From XYB1-FULL-44-23 sp964441445 (GTDB lineage: Bacteria > Patescibacteriota > Microgenomatia > CAZETR01 > Amesbacteraceae), in assembly GCA_964441445.1 (NCBI GenBank), contig CAYTYO010000003.1, positions 1 to 42,448 on the forward strand: a DNA stretch of 42,448 nt, in the 5' to 3' direction. A program made the position numbers and the translations under genes. A model generated the notes under the pieces. The model ran no database searches. It was not told the DNA's origin and worked only from the letters and a program-made list of their open reading frames with translations. Position 1 is the first letter of the stretch. Each line of letters opens with the position of its first letter. Below are positions 7,589-15,883 of this stretch, piece after piece.

Positions 7589-8125
7589 CTAGTAGGCCGG
7601 CATCGAGAGGAACACTTTTACCCAATTATCCGCGAGGCGATTTTGGGCTTCCTCCAGCGACATTCTCCCTGCACAAACTTCTGTTTTTAGAAATTGCTCG
7701 ACCCGGTCTTTTTCGTGAAACCCGGGCCGGGGATCCTGGCGCTGGGGCCAGAGATTAGCCAGATCATTGGAGCCGCCCAATGAAGTACTGATCAAATGAT
7801 CAACTACGTATTCTTCGGTTTCGTCAGGGGAGATGCGATATTCGGACAGCAGTTGATTAAGTAAACCCGAAGAAGTCTGCTCTTCATCGGACGCAAAATC
7901 CGGCTGACAAATATCCGAAGTATCAAGATTATTAAGAGCAACTCCCGGAGTGCAGTTTGGGTCAGGCAGGGCAGAAATAGTCTGGCAGTCGGCTGACTTA
8001 GTACGCGTACCCAAAACAGTTTTAGAGACAGAGAGACGAGGTGATGTCGGTACCGGGAGAAAAATAACGAAAGTAGCAAAACCCATAAGGACTGTCAGGG
8101 CAACAAGATATGTAGACCGGCGCAT
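7589..8125 (-). CDS. Membrane-anchored or exported HNH-like nuclease domain protein
   Basis: The 178-residue product begins with a signal-anchor (about 6-27) after MRRSTY. The C-terminal half carries an HNH-type motif, EYVVDHLISTSLGGSNDLANLWPQ at about 106-129, with the paired DH and the downstream Asn/Leu-Trp. Two cysteine pairs lie in the middle (DCQ/NCT and ICQ). HNH proteins of this kind are usually nucleases; an exported one could degrade external DNA for uptake, which is inference. It has a leaderless-type promoter: TATAAA at 8133-8138, seven bases before the ATG, with an upstream TGG (extended -10). Confidence 0.75.
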   Translation of the reverse strand: MRRSTYLVALTVLMGFATFVIFLPVPTSPRLSVSKTVLGTRTKSADCQTISALPDPNCTPGVALNNLDTSDICQPDFASDEEQTSSGLLNQLLSEYRISPDETEEYVVDHLISTSLGGSNDLANLWPQRQDPRPGFHEKDRVEQFLKTEVCAGRMSLEEAQNRLADNWVKVFLSMPAY

Positions 8126-8207
8126 AAGTTAATTTATACCACAATCAGCCGGCGAGCGTCGGTGATTTGATTTACATTAATTGAGTTAGGGAGTACGATA
8201 AGGCCCG
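8126..8207. promoter_or_regulatory. Divergent promoters for HNH and LUD genes
   Basis: For the plus strand, TTTACA (8171-8176), a 17-base spacer and TACGAT (8194-8199) place the transcript start at or within a base or two of ATG 8208. For the minus strand, TATAAA at 8133-8138 does the same for the HNH gene. Neither gene has a Shine-Dalgarno sequence. Confidence 0.65.
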
Positions 8208-8816
8208 ATGTGGAAGACACTTGCCAATGACGAAACAATAGAGAAGACTGTCGCAGCGCTGAAGAAAAACGGGATTGAAGCGATTGTGGTCGAGAACAGT
8301 GAGGCAGCCGTAAAGACTGTGAAGGAGCTTATCCCCAAAAAAGCGGAAGTAATGATGATGACTTCGCAAACATTGGAGGAGACAGGAATCTCGCAAATGA
8401 TCTCTACTTCGGGTGACTATATAGACGTGCATCAAAAGCTAGTGAAAATGGACCGGGCGAAAATGGCAAAGGAAATGCGACAAATGCGAGCAGCACCGGA
8501 TTACAGTCTGGGGAGTGTGCACGCCATTACAACGGACGGTAAGTTGATGATTGCTTCCAATACTGGCAGTCAATTGCCGGCGTATGCATACGGAGCGGAG
8601 AAAGTCATTTTTATCGCTGGGGCACAAAAGATTGTCGCTGACTTGGAGGAAGGGAACAAACGACTATATCAATATGTGCTGCCGCTCGAGTCTGAGAGAG
8701 CCCATAAAGCTTATGGGGCTCCCGGTAGTTTTGTCAGTAAACTGTTAATAATCAACAGAGAAATTTCTCCAAACAGAATGACAGTGATTATTGTTAAACA
8801 GGTATTAGGTTTTTAA
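8208..8816 (+). CDS. LUD-domain protein (LutC/YkgG family)
   Basis: The 202-residue protein is a single LUD domain (formerly DUF162), with the N-terminal helix (TIEKTVAALKKNGIEAIVVENSEAA), and the conserved GSVHAITTDGKLMIASNTGSQ and EKVIFIAGAQKIVADLEEG segments. LutC is part of the lactate utilisation complex with LutA and LutB, but neither partner is next to it here. In CPR genomes stand-alone LUD proteins are common and their role is unclear; nucleotide or cofactor binding is an inference. It has its own leaderless promoter and is convergent with the exonuclease gene. Confidence 0.88.
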   Translation: MWKTLANDETIEKTVAALKKNGIEAIVVENSEAAVKTVKELIPKKAEVMMMTSQTLEETGISQMISTSGDYIDVHQKLVKMDRAKMAKEMRQMRAAPDYSLGSVHAITTDGKLMIASNTGSQLPAYAYGAEKVIFIAGAQKIVADLEEGNKRLYQYVLPLESERAHKAYGAPGSFVSKLLIINREISPNRMTVIIVKQVLGF

Positions 8817-8824
8817 AACTTGGG

Positions 8825-9427
8825 TTAAAAGAGGCTGGTTTGAGTGGAAACAACCGAAGCGGGATATGAGAAGTCGACATCAATAACCCGGGGATTGTTC
8901 CAGTGGTCGGTAAATTTGAGTGATTTATTGCGGACGCCGTAGTCGTAAATGTCCCGGGTGATAGCTACATCAGCTTCGCAATAGCTTTTAAGTTTGGCCA
9001 GACTGGCAGCGTCTCCTTTTTGCCAGTAAACAATGGCGTTGGCACCAGAGTCGGTTTTGGCGGTTCCCAAAGTATCCTTGGCAATTCGGTTCAAAGAAAT
9101 TCGGCGACCGAATACATCTTTAACACTGGAGAGAATATCAAAATGCGGAAGTTTGGAGAAGCCTGCCGGAGCGTACGGCCGTAAAGCGGGAACATCAAAA
9201 TTTAATGAATTGAAGCCGATTATCCGGTCCGCATCAAAAAAATATTTCCACATTTCATCAAGCTCTTTTTCCCAGAAACTTAGCATGGAGCCTGTCGTCT
9301 CATTTAAATTATCATCCAGCTGACGGGTGTAGAGGGAGACCACCGAAACACCAAGATCTGCCGGATCAGAAGTGCCGGTATCATCAAAGAATTTCTGTGT
9401 TTCAATATCAAAAATTACTTCAACCAT
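8825..9427 (-). CDS. RNase H-like 3'-5' exonuclease (DEDD type) with C-terminal clamp-binding motif
   Basis: The 200-residue protein has the DEDD exonuclease residues: Asp7 and Glu9 in FDIET, an Asp in FNSLNFDVP, and a late Asp in YCEADVAITRDIY. It resembles YprB-type RNase H-like domains and the proofreading domain of family B polymerases. It ends STQTSLF, a match to the QxxLF consensus by which polymerases and repair proteins bind the beta sliding clamp. This suggests work at the replication fork or in repair, which is inference. TATAAT (9437-9442) lies nine bases before the ATG. Confidence 0.85.
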   Translation of the reverse strand: MVEVIFDIETQKFFDDTGTSDPADLGVSVVSLYTRQLDDNLNETTGSMLSFWEKELDEMWKYFFDADRIIGFNSLNFDVPALRPYAPAGFSKLPHFDILSSVKDVFGRRISLNRIAKDTLGTAKTDSGANAIVYWQKGDAASLAKLKSYCEADVAITRDIYDYGVRNKSLKFTDHWNNPRVIDVDFSYPASVVSTQTSLF

Positions 9428-9466
9428 AACGCACGTATTATATACAATTTCTGCTGCAGCCGGAGT
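9428..9466. promoter_or_regulatory. Divergent promoter between exonuclease and DUF2207 genes
   Basis: The stretch 9437-9448 holds two overlapping -10 boxes: TATAAT read on the minus strand (9437-9442) and TACAAT read on the plus strand (9443-9448). The minus-strand transcript would be leaderless. The plus-strand one would have a leader of about 12-24 bases with a GGAG at 9462-9465. Confidence 0.55.
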
Positions 9467-9478
9467 ATGATTAGAGCA

Positions 9479-11311
9479 ATGAAAAAAATATTATTAGCCG
9501 TGCTTTTTTCAGGGTTTTTCGTTGTTTCGAGTGCAACCGCGGTTTTGGCTAAGGACTACAGCATCAAGAAGGTTAATTTTTTGGTTGAACTGCAAGCGGA
9601 CGGAAGCGCGAATGTCACCGAGGCCAGAAGTTACGAGTTTGACGGAAGTTTTTCCTGGGCAGATATGTGGATTGACTTGACCGGAAAGTGTGTGAAGGCC
9701 AGCTCGTGTCCAAATTATGTAATTAAAAATATCAGGGTCAAGGATGAGACCGGTTTTCTGGAAACAGAAAATCAGATTACCGAAGACAGGGCGTACATTA
9801 AGTGGATGTACTCGGCAAGCAATGAAACTAAGAACTTTACACTGCAATATACGATTGCAAATGCAGTGACTATGCACCCAGATACGGCAGAATTTTACTG
9901 GAAGTTGATTGGCGACAAGTGGGAAAAGGGAGCGGATATCGTGACTGCAAGGGTGATATTGCCCATGCCGGCGGCTGATAACCAGGTTTGGGCTTTCGGA
10001 CATGGACCAAGTGGCGGAAAGGTAAGTATTCCGAATAACCTTGAGGCTAATTTTGAGACGAACAACCTGCCGCCAAAAAGAATGTTTGAGGTGCGAGTGC
10101 TGTATCCAAATACTAAAGTATCCCTACAAAGGGAAAGTAAACAAACGCTGGAAGAAATCCTGGCGGAAGAGAAGAAATTTGCGGGAGAGACCGAGCGGAA
10201 TGAAAAAGTAAAAAAAGAAGTGGGAAATTTGGCGGCCGGGCTGGCCTTATTTGTGGGCGGATTTCTAGTATATCGTTTAGGGTATTGGATCCGCAGGTGG
10301 TGGAAAACAGGCAAGGATTTGCCCTTGCCTGAGGTTAACTTAGCCGGAACACTACATGAGCCGCCCGGGGATTTGGATCCGGGGATGGTGGAAACTTTAA
10401 TGCAGTGGAATTTGAAGCCGACAGGAAAAGCTATTACCGCTAGTATTATCAACTTAGTCAGAAAGGGAGCTATGACAATTTCGAAGGAAAAGCAGACATC
10501 TTTCTTAGGAATTTTTCCACGCAGCGATGAATATTGGTTAGTCCGCAACAGTAAATTTGATGTTAAAAAACTGACAGCTTTAGAAAAGAGTCTCATTGAA
10601 TTTGTGTTTGATTTGGGGCAGGGCGAAACGGTATCTATAAGCGACATAAAAGAGGCGTCGCAAAAGAAACCTATCGCCACAAAAGATTTTTGGGAGAAGT
10701 GGCAGAAAAAGTGTCTGACCCAATTAATCGATGACGGGTATTTGGAGAAAGAGAGCGATAAGGCAGCAAATAGCGTAGCTAAAGAGGGAATTATCTTGTT
10801 AGTCGCCGGTTTTGTGGGGATGTTCTTTGCCATCGGGTTAGTGAATATTTCAATAATTGCGGGCCTTGCCATGATAGGTGTTTGCGTGGCAGCACTCCCT
10901 GTGGGAGGGATACTTTACGGTATGAAATCCGCGATGCAGAAAAGGACACTGAAAGGTGACCAGGAGTTGGCTAATTGGAAGGCGTTTAAAAAATACCTGA
11001 ATGACTACAGTGTGACCAAAAATTACCCTATAGATTCGGTTATATTGTGGGAAAAATATCTGGTATACGGAGCGGCTTTAGGGATATCCATTAAAGCACT
11101 GTCCCAATTACCGGTGAACTATTCCGAAGCTTTTGCTGCCTCGGCAGTATATACCGGGTTGGGAGGAACCAATAACTTTTCGGGATTTAACGGCTTTTCG
11201 GCAATTTCGGCCGGTTTCGGCAGTTTTGGTGCTTCAGGAGTGGGTTCTTCGGGAGGTTTTTCGGGCGGTGGCGGTGGAGGAGGCGGAGGCGGTGGAGGAG
11301 GAGCGGGATAA
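9479..11311 (+). CDS. DUF2207 membrane protein with polyglycine C-terminus
   Basis: The product (610 residues from ATG 9479; an ATG at 9467 adds four) has a signal peptide ending near VLAKDY, an extracellular DUF2207 beta domain (to about 200), a charged coiled stretch (about 210-235), a membrane helix (about 238-258), a cytoplasmic region with winged-helix-like segments, and a second pair of helices (about 430-475). It ends in a run of about 16 glycines after Ser/Gly/Phe repeats, a known feature of this family. The function is unknown; surface attachment or envelope assembly is a guess. The last 78 bases overlap the convergent gene. Confidence 0.88.
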   Translation: MKKILLAVLFSGFFVVSSATAVLAKDYSIKKVNFLVELQADGSANVTEARSYEFDGSFSWADMWIDLTGKCVKASSCPNYVIKNIRVKDETGFLETENQITEDRAYIKWMYSASNETKNFTLQYTIANAVTMHPDTAEFYWKLIGDKWEKGADIVTARVILPMPAADNQVWAFGHGPSGGKVSIPNNLEANFETNNLPPKRMFEVRVLYPNTKVSLQRESKQTLEEILAEEKKFAGETERNEKVKKEVGNLAAGLALFVGGFLVYRLGYWIRRWWKTGKDLPLPEVNLAGTLHEPPGDLDPGMVETLMQWNLKPTGKAITASIINLVRKGAMTISKEKQTSFLGIFPRSDEYWLVRNSKFDVKKLTALEKSLIEFVFDLGQGETVSISDIKEASQKKPIATKDFWEKWQKKCLTQLIDDGYLEKESDKAANSVAKEGIILLVAGFVGMFFAIGLVNISIIAGLAMIGVCVAALPVGGILYGMKSAMQKRTLKGDQELANWKAFKKYLNDYSVTKNYPIDSVILWEKYLVYGAALGISIKALSQLPVNYSEAFAASAVYTGLGGTNNFSGFNGFSAISAGFGSFGASGVGSSGGFSGGGGGGGGGGGGGAG

Positions 11312-11629
11312 TTTTCGGATTTCGGAAAGAATGTCCTGCTTAAGTTTGGCTGCGTGTTTAGTGATTTCTTCGTCGATCTGGGGATGGGCTGACAATTTAA
11401 GATACTCGAGGAGTGATGTGTCCCCAGGACTGGAATGAAATCGGGAAATAAAATCGGCATGTTTGTCTTTGGGCAGATGGTTAAGCACAACATTCAATAC
11501 CTGGTTGATAAGGGTCTGGTCAACAATTTCCGCTAACTCGATCCTTTCTTCGTCAGTAAGGGAAAGGCCTGATAATTCGATATCGATTTCCTCTCTAACA
11601 ACTAAATGGTCGAAAAATAATTTTGACAT
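11234..11629 (-). CDS. Small helical protein of unknown function
   Basis: The 131-residue product has a helical core (LSLTDEERIELAEIVDQTLINQVLNVVLNHLP, then KHADFISRF) that resembles the small DUF5663-type proteins of CPR genomes; I am not certain of that assignment. Its last 26 codons read antisense to the glycine repeat of the DUF2207 gene and give a Ser/Ala/Thr-rich basic tail. The tail is therefore probably imposed by the overlap rather than selected. It lies five bases after the start-side of the next minus-strand gene and could be co-transcribed with gltX and the secreted protein. Confidence 0.7.
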   Translation of the reverse strand: MSKLFFDHLVVREEIDIELSGLSLTDEERIELAEIVDQTLINQVLNVVLNHLPKDKHADFISRFHSSPGDTSLLEYLKLSAHPQIDEEITKHAAKLKQDILSEIRKLSRSSSTASASSTATARKTSRRTHS

Positions 11630-11634
11630 TGGAT

Positions 11635-12570
11635 TTATGAATTCATCAGTAACGGAGGTCCCTGTTCTAAATTGTACTCCAGAGGACCTAAGGGGACTTT
11701 ATTGTCAGGATCGTCAACAAAGAAAAGGATTACCGGACCTTTTTGGCGACCGTCTTTTGAGCGCAAGTAATTCATTACCTCAGGCGAACCGCCAAATTGC
11801 TTGCCGGTTGAAGCTCCCGGGCCGGAGTCACCAATGACGGCGACAATGCTGCGGCCGTTTTTGGGGTTAACGACCAGAACTTTGCGAAAACGGTACCAGT
11901 CGCGAAGGTATGAAAGACGGGTTTGCCAATCCGGCAGATAAAGAGTTTGAACCGCAACATAGTATTTTTCCATTTCGATTTCCTGGTCTGATAATTTGCC
12001 ATCGGACTGCGTGAAGTAACCCCAGGCTCCCCGTCCGGGGGTAAGGCCGTATTCACGAAGAGCGTCGTGATTAAGTACCGTGTCGCCGGGATAGCGGGGA
12101 AGATGTTGTTCCTGGCCGATAAAGCCGTAAGAAGTGTTGAGATGATTACCTTCGAGTTGTGCAGTCGCATGAACGCCTAACGTTTGATGAATGATGTGAC
12201 TGATCTGCTGTTCCTGATCGGAAGTAAGGGGTTGAACTGTTGAGGGTAATAACGAACGCAGAGAATTCTGGAGTCGGTCACGAAAATCTACCGGAGATGC
12301 CCAGGCCTGGGTCGAGGCAGCAGGAAGAGCGGTATGGCTGAAAGTTGCGGTGGGGGCAGAGACCATAAGGGTAGTCGCTGCAGCTCCGGCGGTAAGCAAA
12401 CGGGCAGCATGAGCCCGCAAACCTCCCGGCTTGACGCCTGCGGCTTCAAGTTGATTGATGGCCTGAGGATGGTGAGTACGAAGTGTATTTTCTGACTGGA
12501 GATTTTTTAGCTTAAGGCGGGAACGCAAAAGAGAAGAATTTATTTGGTGGGCAGGTTTAGTTTTGGTCAT
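11635..12570 (-). CDS. Secreted protein with a probable double-psi beta-barrel (RlpA-like) domain
   Basis: The 311-residue product has a long basic N-terminal region (1-55) then a hydrophobic stretch (AARLLTAGAAATTLMVSA), a likely signal sequence. The C-terminal part contains VLVVNPKNGRSIVAVIGDSGP followed by STGKQFGGSPEVMNYL. In RlpA-type domains NGRSVVVRINDRGP followed by an acidic active-site region is the core signature, so a cell-wall cleaving or binding role is plausible, by inference. The middle (LREYGLTPGRGAWGYF) may be part of the same fold. Its ATG overlaps the gltX stop (ATGA), so the two are translationally coupled. Confidence 0.65.
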   Translation of the reverse strand: MTKTKPAHQINSSLLRSRLKLKNLQSENTLRTHHPQAINQLEAAGVKPGGLRAHAARLLTAGAAATTLMVSAPTATFSHTALPAASTQAWASPVDFRDRLQNSLRSLLPSTVQPLTSDQEQQISHIIHQTLGVHATAQLEGNHLNTSYGFIGQEQHLPRYPGDTVLNHDALREYGLTPGRGAWGYFTQSDGKLSDQEIEMEKYYVAVQTLYLPDWQTRLSYLRDWYRFRKVLVVNPKNGRSIVAVIGDSGPGASTGKQFGGSPEVMNYLRSKDGRQKGPVILFFVDDPDNKVPLGPLEYNLEQGPPLLMNS

Positions 12571-13913
12571 GTGGACGATAAGAAAGTTAGGGCGGATTGA
12601 AGACGGGAAAGTGTCTCTTCTTGACCAAGGACTTGCATCACCTCAGAAAGCGGTGGGGTAAAGCGAGAACCACAAACGGCAACACGCAAAGACATAAAGA
12701 AATCACCCCGTTTAAAACTTGAACTGTCGACATGGGCCAGAAGCGCCGCGTCGATTGAGGTCTTGTCCCAGGAGACATTCGTCAAGACTGAGGCCACATG
12801 ACTAAGGTGGTCTGCAGACTTGGCCATATCCGGCCACAAATCCGGAGTATACGAGGGAGCGGCAAAGAAAAAATCTGTCAAACCAACAATGTCGGATAGT
12901 TTAACCAGTCTCTCTTTGATTAAAGGCAGTATCTGAACAATTTTTTGTTCCGTAATCTCATTTTTCATGAAAGGTTTCACAAGATGAACAAGTTCTGTGT
13001 CCGACTTCTGTCGAATATAGTGACCGTTAAACCAATCTAATTTCTCAGTATGGAAGACGGGGTTAGATTTTTGAAAGCCATGCGGATCAAAAGCCTGGAC
13101 AAATTCTTCCAGAGTGAATAACTCCCGATTATCTTTCGGAGCCCAACCTAAGAGAATAATGAAATTCAGTAGCGCTTCAGGAAGGTAACCGTCGGCAATA
13201 AATTGCTCAACAGAAACGTTGCTCTTTCTCTTAGAGAGTTTTCCGCCGCTCGGATCCAAAACTGCTGTCAGATGGCCAATTTCTGGAGGAACAAGGTTCA
13301 AATACCGATAAGTCAGCAAATGAACAGGAGTGCTGGGCAGCCATTCCACTGCTCGCAAAGCATGAGTAATTTTCATTTCAGTGTCGTCAACAACAACAGC
13401 TAAATGATAGGTGGGGAAACCATCGGTTTTGAGAAGAGTAATATCAGAAACTTCGTTGGATTCCCATTGAATATCCGTGTTTAAGACATAGTCATGGAAA
13501 TTAATTTGCTCATTGTCGGGGACGAGGAGTTTTATGGCTCCGGAAGTGAATTTTTTATCCCGACAAGGATCGCGACTAATTCTTTCACCTGTAGTTTTGG
13601 CGTTTCGGGGAGGGCACTGACAATAAAATGCGTGGCCAGAGGCAAGTAATGACTCGGCGGCTTTTTGATATACACCTGTTTTTACCCGCTCGGACTGAAT
13701 ATAAAGTTCGTCCCAGTGCATTCCAAACTGGGTTAAGGTCTCCATGATTTTTTCCCGTGAACCTTCTACTTCCCTTTTTTGGTCGGTGTCTTCGATGCGT
13801 AACAAAAATTGACCGTCATTGCGTTTAGCAAGTGCATAGGCATAAGCTGCAGTACGAAGACCACCAATATGCAAAAAACCCGTGGGAGAAGGAGCGAATC
13901 TGGTTCTAGTCAT
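12567..13913 (-). CDS. gltX: Glutamate--tRNA ligase
   Basis: The product is about 448 residues from ATG 13913, where the protein reads MTRTRFAPSPTGFLHIGG. It charges tRNA-Glu and, in organisms lacking GlnRS, tRNA-Gln as well. The class I signatures are HIGG (residues 15-18) and KLSKRKS as the KMSKS-like loop. RIEDTDQKR is the glutamate/ATP-binding strand. CQCPPR is a remnant of the zinc-binding knuckle. The upstream in-frame 29 residues look non-conserved and are left out. It overlaps the next gene by four bases and is divergent from the anchored protein at 13954. Confidence 0.95.
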   Translation of the reverse strand: MTRTRFAPSPTGFLHIGGLRTAAYAYALAKRNDGQFLLRIEDTDQKREVEGSREKIMETLTQFGMHWDELYIQSERVKTGVYQKAAESLLASGHAFYCQCPPRNAKTTGERISRDPCRDKKFTSGAIKLLVPDNEQINFHDYVLNTDIQWESNEVSDITLLKTDGFPTYHLAVVVDDTEMKITHALRAVEWLPSTPVHLLTYRYLNLVPPEIGHLTAVLDPSGGKLSKRKSNVSVEQFIADGYLPEALLNFIILLGWAPKDNRELFTLEEFVQAFDPHGFQKSNPVFHTEKLDWFNGHYIRQKSDTELVHLVKPFMKNEITEQKIVQILPLIKERLVKLSDIVGLTDFFFAAPSYTPDLWPDMAKSADHLSHVASVLTNVSWDKTSIDAALLAHVDSSSFKRGDFFMSLRVAVCGSRFTPPLSEVMQVLGQEETLSRLQSALTFLSST

Positions 13914-13953
13914 ATTCAATAATGATGGGCCTGATGATACAATCAATCTTAAC
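13914..13953. promoter_or_regulatory. Divergent promoter between gltX and the anchored protein gene
   Basis: TACAAT at 13938-13943 lies ten bases before the plus-strand ATG 13954, giving a leader of about three bases. The minus-strand -10 for gltX is not clear; ATTATT near 13918-13925 is the best candidate. The whole spacer is 40 bases, so the two promoters must overlap. Confidence 0.4.
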
Positions 13954-15009
13954 ATGGCTACTCTGACCGAAGTAAGTACAGTGGCCCGGAAAGTGATCAA
14001 GTGGGGAGCGATAAGTTTAGTAGTAATGTCGCTTATTCCGGGAACTATTTCGTTGATAAAAAAAGCTTATCTGGCTTTGAATCCCCCGCCTCCGCCTGCT
14101 CCAACTGTCAGGTACGGAAAATTACCGGAATTGATTTTCCCCGAAGCTCCGCCTATCGCATCTCCGGAGTATAAACTGGAAACGATTACCGGAAATTTTG
14201 ACCCGTTACCTAATGTCGGAAAGGTGTATTTAGTGGGAATTAACAGATCCAGACTGCTGGTTTTGGAAAGAATGACACAGAAAACTAACGCGGCAGGACT
14301 AACACAGGGCCCCGACCAATTGGACGATAGGACATACAGGTATATAAATCCGAAGCTACCCATCGATTTAATTTTTGATGTGATTACGGGAAGTTTTTCG
14401 TATAAATTTGACTGGACCTCAGACAAAAATGCGTATACCGTATTTAATGTGCCGATCGGAAATTCGGCCATATCCGAGGCAAAATCATTTTTTCAAAGAA
14501 TGGGTGTGCTGCAGGAAGATTTGGCGAACGGAACTACCAATGTGATTTACCTAACCGCAACATCATCGGCGATGGTACCGGCAGTCTCCCCATATACCGC
14601 GAATTTCGTCCGGGTTGATTTGTTCAGGGCAAAGAAGGATGAACTAAATGTAGTAACTGTAGGAGGAGACACTTCGCCGACACATGTAATCCTGAGTGGA
14701 TTGGGAGGCGATAAGCGTGTGGTACAGGGAAATTATTATTATTCCCAAATTGTAGGAGAAGATTTTGCCACATATCCGTTAAAAACGGCTGATACTGCCT
14801 GGAGAGAATTAGTGTCGGGGGGAGGATTTGTGGCAAAACGGCCGCCGGAAAATAAAATCGTTGTCAGGCATGTAGACTTGGGTTACTTTGAGTCAAATGA
14901 GCAACAGGGTTTCCTACAACCGGTGTTTGTATTTACGGGAGACGGCGGTTTTATGGCTTACGTTCAGGCGGTGACACCTGATTATGTGGCGGTTAGTCCG
15001 GCCAAGTAA
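13954..15009 (+). CDS. Membrane-anchored protein of unknown function
   Basis: The 351-residue product (start MATLTEVSTVARKVIKWG) has one N-terminal membrane helix (about 17-38), a short proline run (NPPPPPAP) and a long extracellular beta-rich region. Repeated features such as YTVFNVPIG, GNYYYSQIVGED and AYVQAVTPDYVAV suggest a two-domain sheet protein similar in outline to YycH/YycI-type folds; this is only a shape guess. No catalytic motif is visible. The start is taken at 13954 because the promoter precedes it and the upstream extension covers the gltX promoter. Its end overlaps dacA by 17 bases. Confidence 0.72.
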   Translation: MATLTEVSTVARKVIKWGAISLVVMSLIPGTISLIKKAYLALNPPPPPAPTVRYGKLPELIFPEAPPIASPEYKLETITGNFDPLPNVGKVYLVGINRSRLLVLERMTQKTNAAGLTQGPDQLDDRTYRYINPKLPIDLIFDVITGSFSYKFDWTSDKNAYTVFNVPIGNSAISEAKSFFQRMGVLQEDLANGTTNVIYLTATSSAMVPAVSPYTANFVRVDLFRAKKDELNVVTVGGDTSPTHVILSGLGGDKRVVQGNYYYSQIVGEDFATYPLKTADTAWRELVSGGGFVAKRPPENKIVVRHVDLGYFESNEQQGFLQPVFVFTGDGGFMAYVQAVTPDYVAVSPAK

Positions 15010-15883
15010 AAGCGGAATAAATCCAGTCGATCAATTTTGTTGTATCCGCGAAACGGTCGGTGCTACCAAGGAGAGAAATAATCACTTCATGATTATCCCT
15101 GTTCACTAGAGTAATTAAGGCTTCCCCGGCTAAATCGGTAAAGCCGGTTTTGATGCCCACAACTCCGGAAACCCTACCCAGGAGCTGATTGACATTAGAG
15201 ATGGGGTGGATTGCAGAAAAGTCGGCTGAGGAAACAACGGCATTTTCAGTCGAAACAATCCTCGAAAGATAGTCGGAAATTAGCAGATAGTCGGCAATGC
15301 GGGCAAGATCGGCTGCGGAAGAGTAATGATCAGTTTCATCCAAACCGGTGGGGTTTCGGAAATGGGTGTGTAAAAGTTTAAGCTCGGCTACCTTGTTATT
15401 CATCGCGGTTACAAATGCCGGTCTGCCACCCGGATAGCTTTCGGCCAAAACTTCGGCAGCATCATTTGCTGACTGAACTAAAGTTGCGTAGAGCAAATCC
15501 GAAACGCGGATTTTTTCGCCCGGCTGAAGGTTGATATCCACACCTTCGGGGTAAGTTTTTTTAACCTCGATTATTTCGTCCAGCGACATATTCTCGTGCG
15601 CTACTATGGCAGTCATCATTTTAGTGGTGGAGGCCGGATAAATATGGGTGTCGGCTTCATGCTGATAGAGGACGAGTTTAGATTTCCGGTCGAGAACAAA
15701 AATGTTTTTAGCAGTGAGCGAGGGGAATGGAATAGCTGGATTTAAGCTGGGGAAAGAAGCTGACTGACCGATCTCCGGCAAGGGAGAAATATAGCGCTTG
15801 GATAAATAAGTTACTGATTTCCAGATAACAAAAAACAGACTTAATACCAAAAAAAGGCGGATGATAAGTTTCAGGTGTGTCAC
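14993..15883 (-). CDS. dacA: D-alanyl-D-alanine carboxypeptidase (serine peptidase S11)
   Basis: This 296-residue protein trims the terminal D-alanine from peptidoglycan stem peptides outside the membrane. It has an N-terminal membrane segment (about 7-26), the SxxK active-site motif in PASTTKMM, the SAN motif (QSANDAAE) and the KTG motif (GIKTGFTD). It lacks the C-terminal amphipathic anchor domain of E. coli PBP5, and the N-terminal helix takes over anchoring. The start codon is GTG at 15883, overlapping the aspS stop as GTGA, so it is translationally coupled to aspS. Confidence 0.93.
   Translation of the reverse strand: MTHLKLIIRLFLVLSLFFVIWKSVTYLSKRYISPLPEIGQSASFPSLNPAIPFPSLTAKNIFVLDRKSKLVLYQHEADTHIYPASTTKMMTAIVAHENMSLDEIIEVKKTYPEGVDINLQPGEKIRVSDLLYATLVQSANDAAEVLAESYPGGRPAFVTAMNNKVAELKLLHTHFRNPTGLDETDHYSSAADLARIADYLLISDYLSRIVSTENAVVSSADFSAIHPISNVNQLLGRVSGVVGIKTGFTDLAGEALITLVNRDNHEVIISLLGSTDRFADTTKLIDWIYSAFTWPD

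Noticed and set aside
9895..10872. A 325-codon minus-strand open frame inside the DUF2207 gene
   Set aside because: It is fully antisense to a well-supported gene, has Lys/Ser/Pro-rich random composition and no promoter or ribosome binding site.
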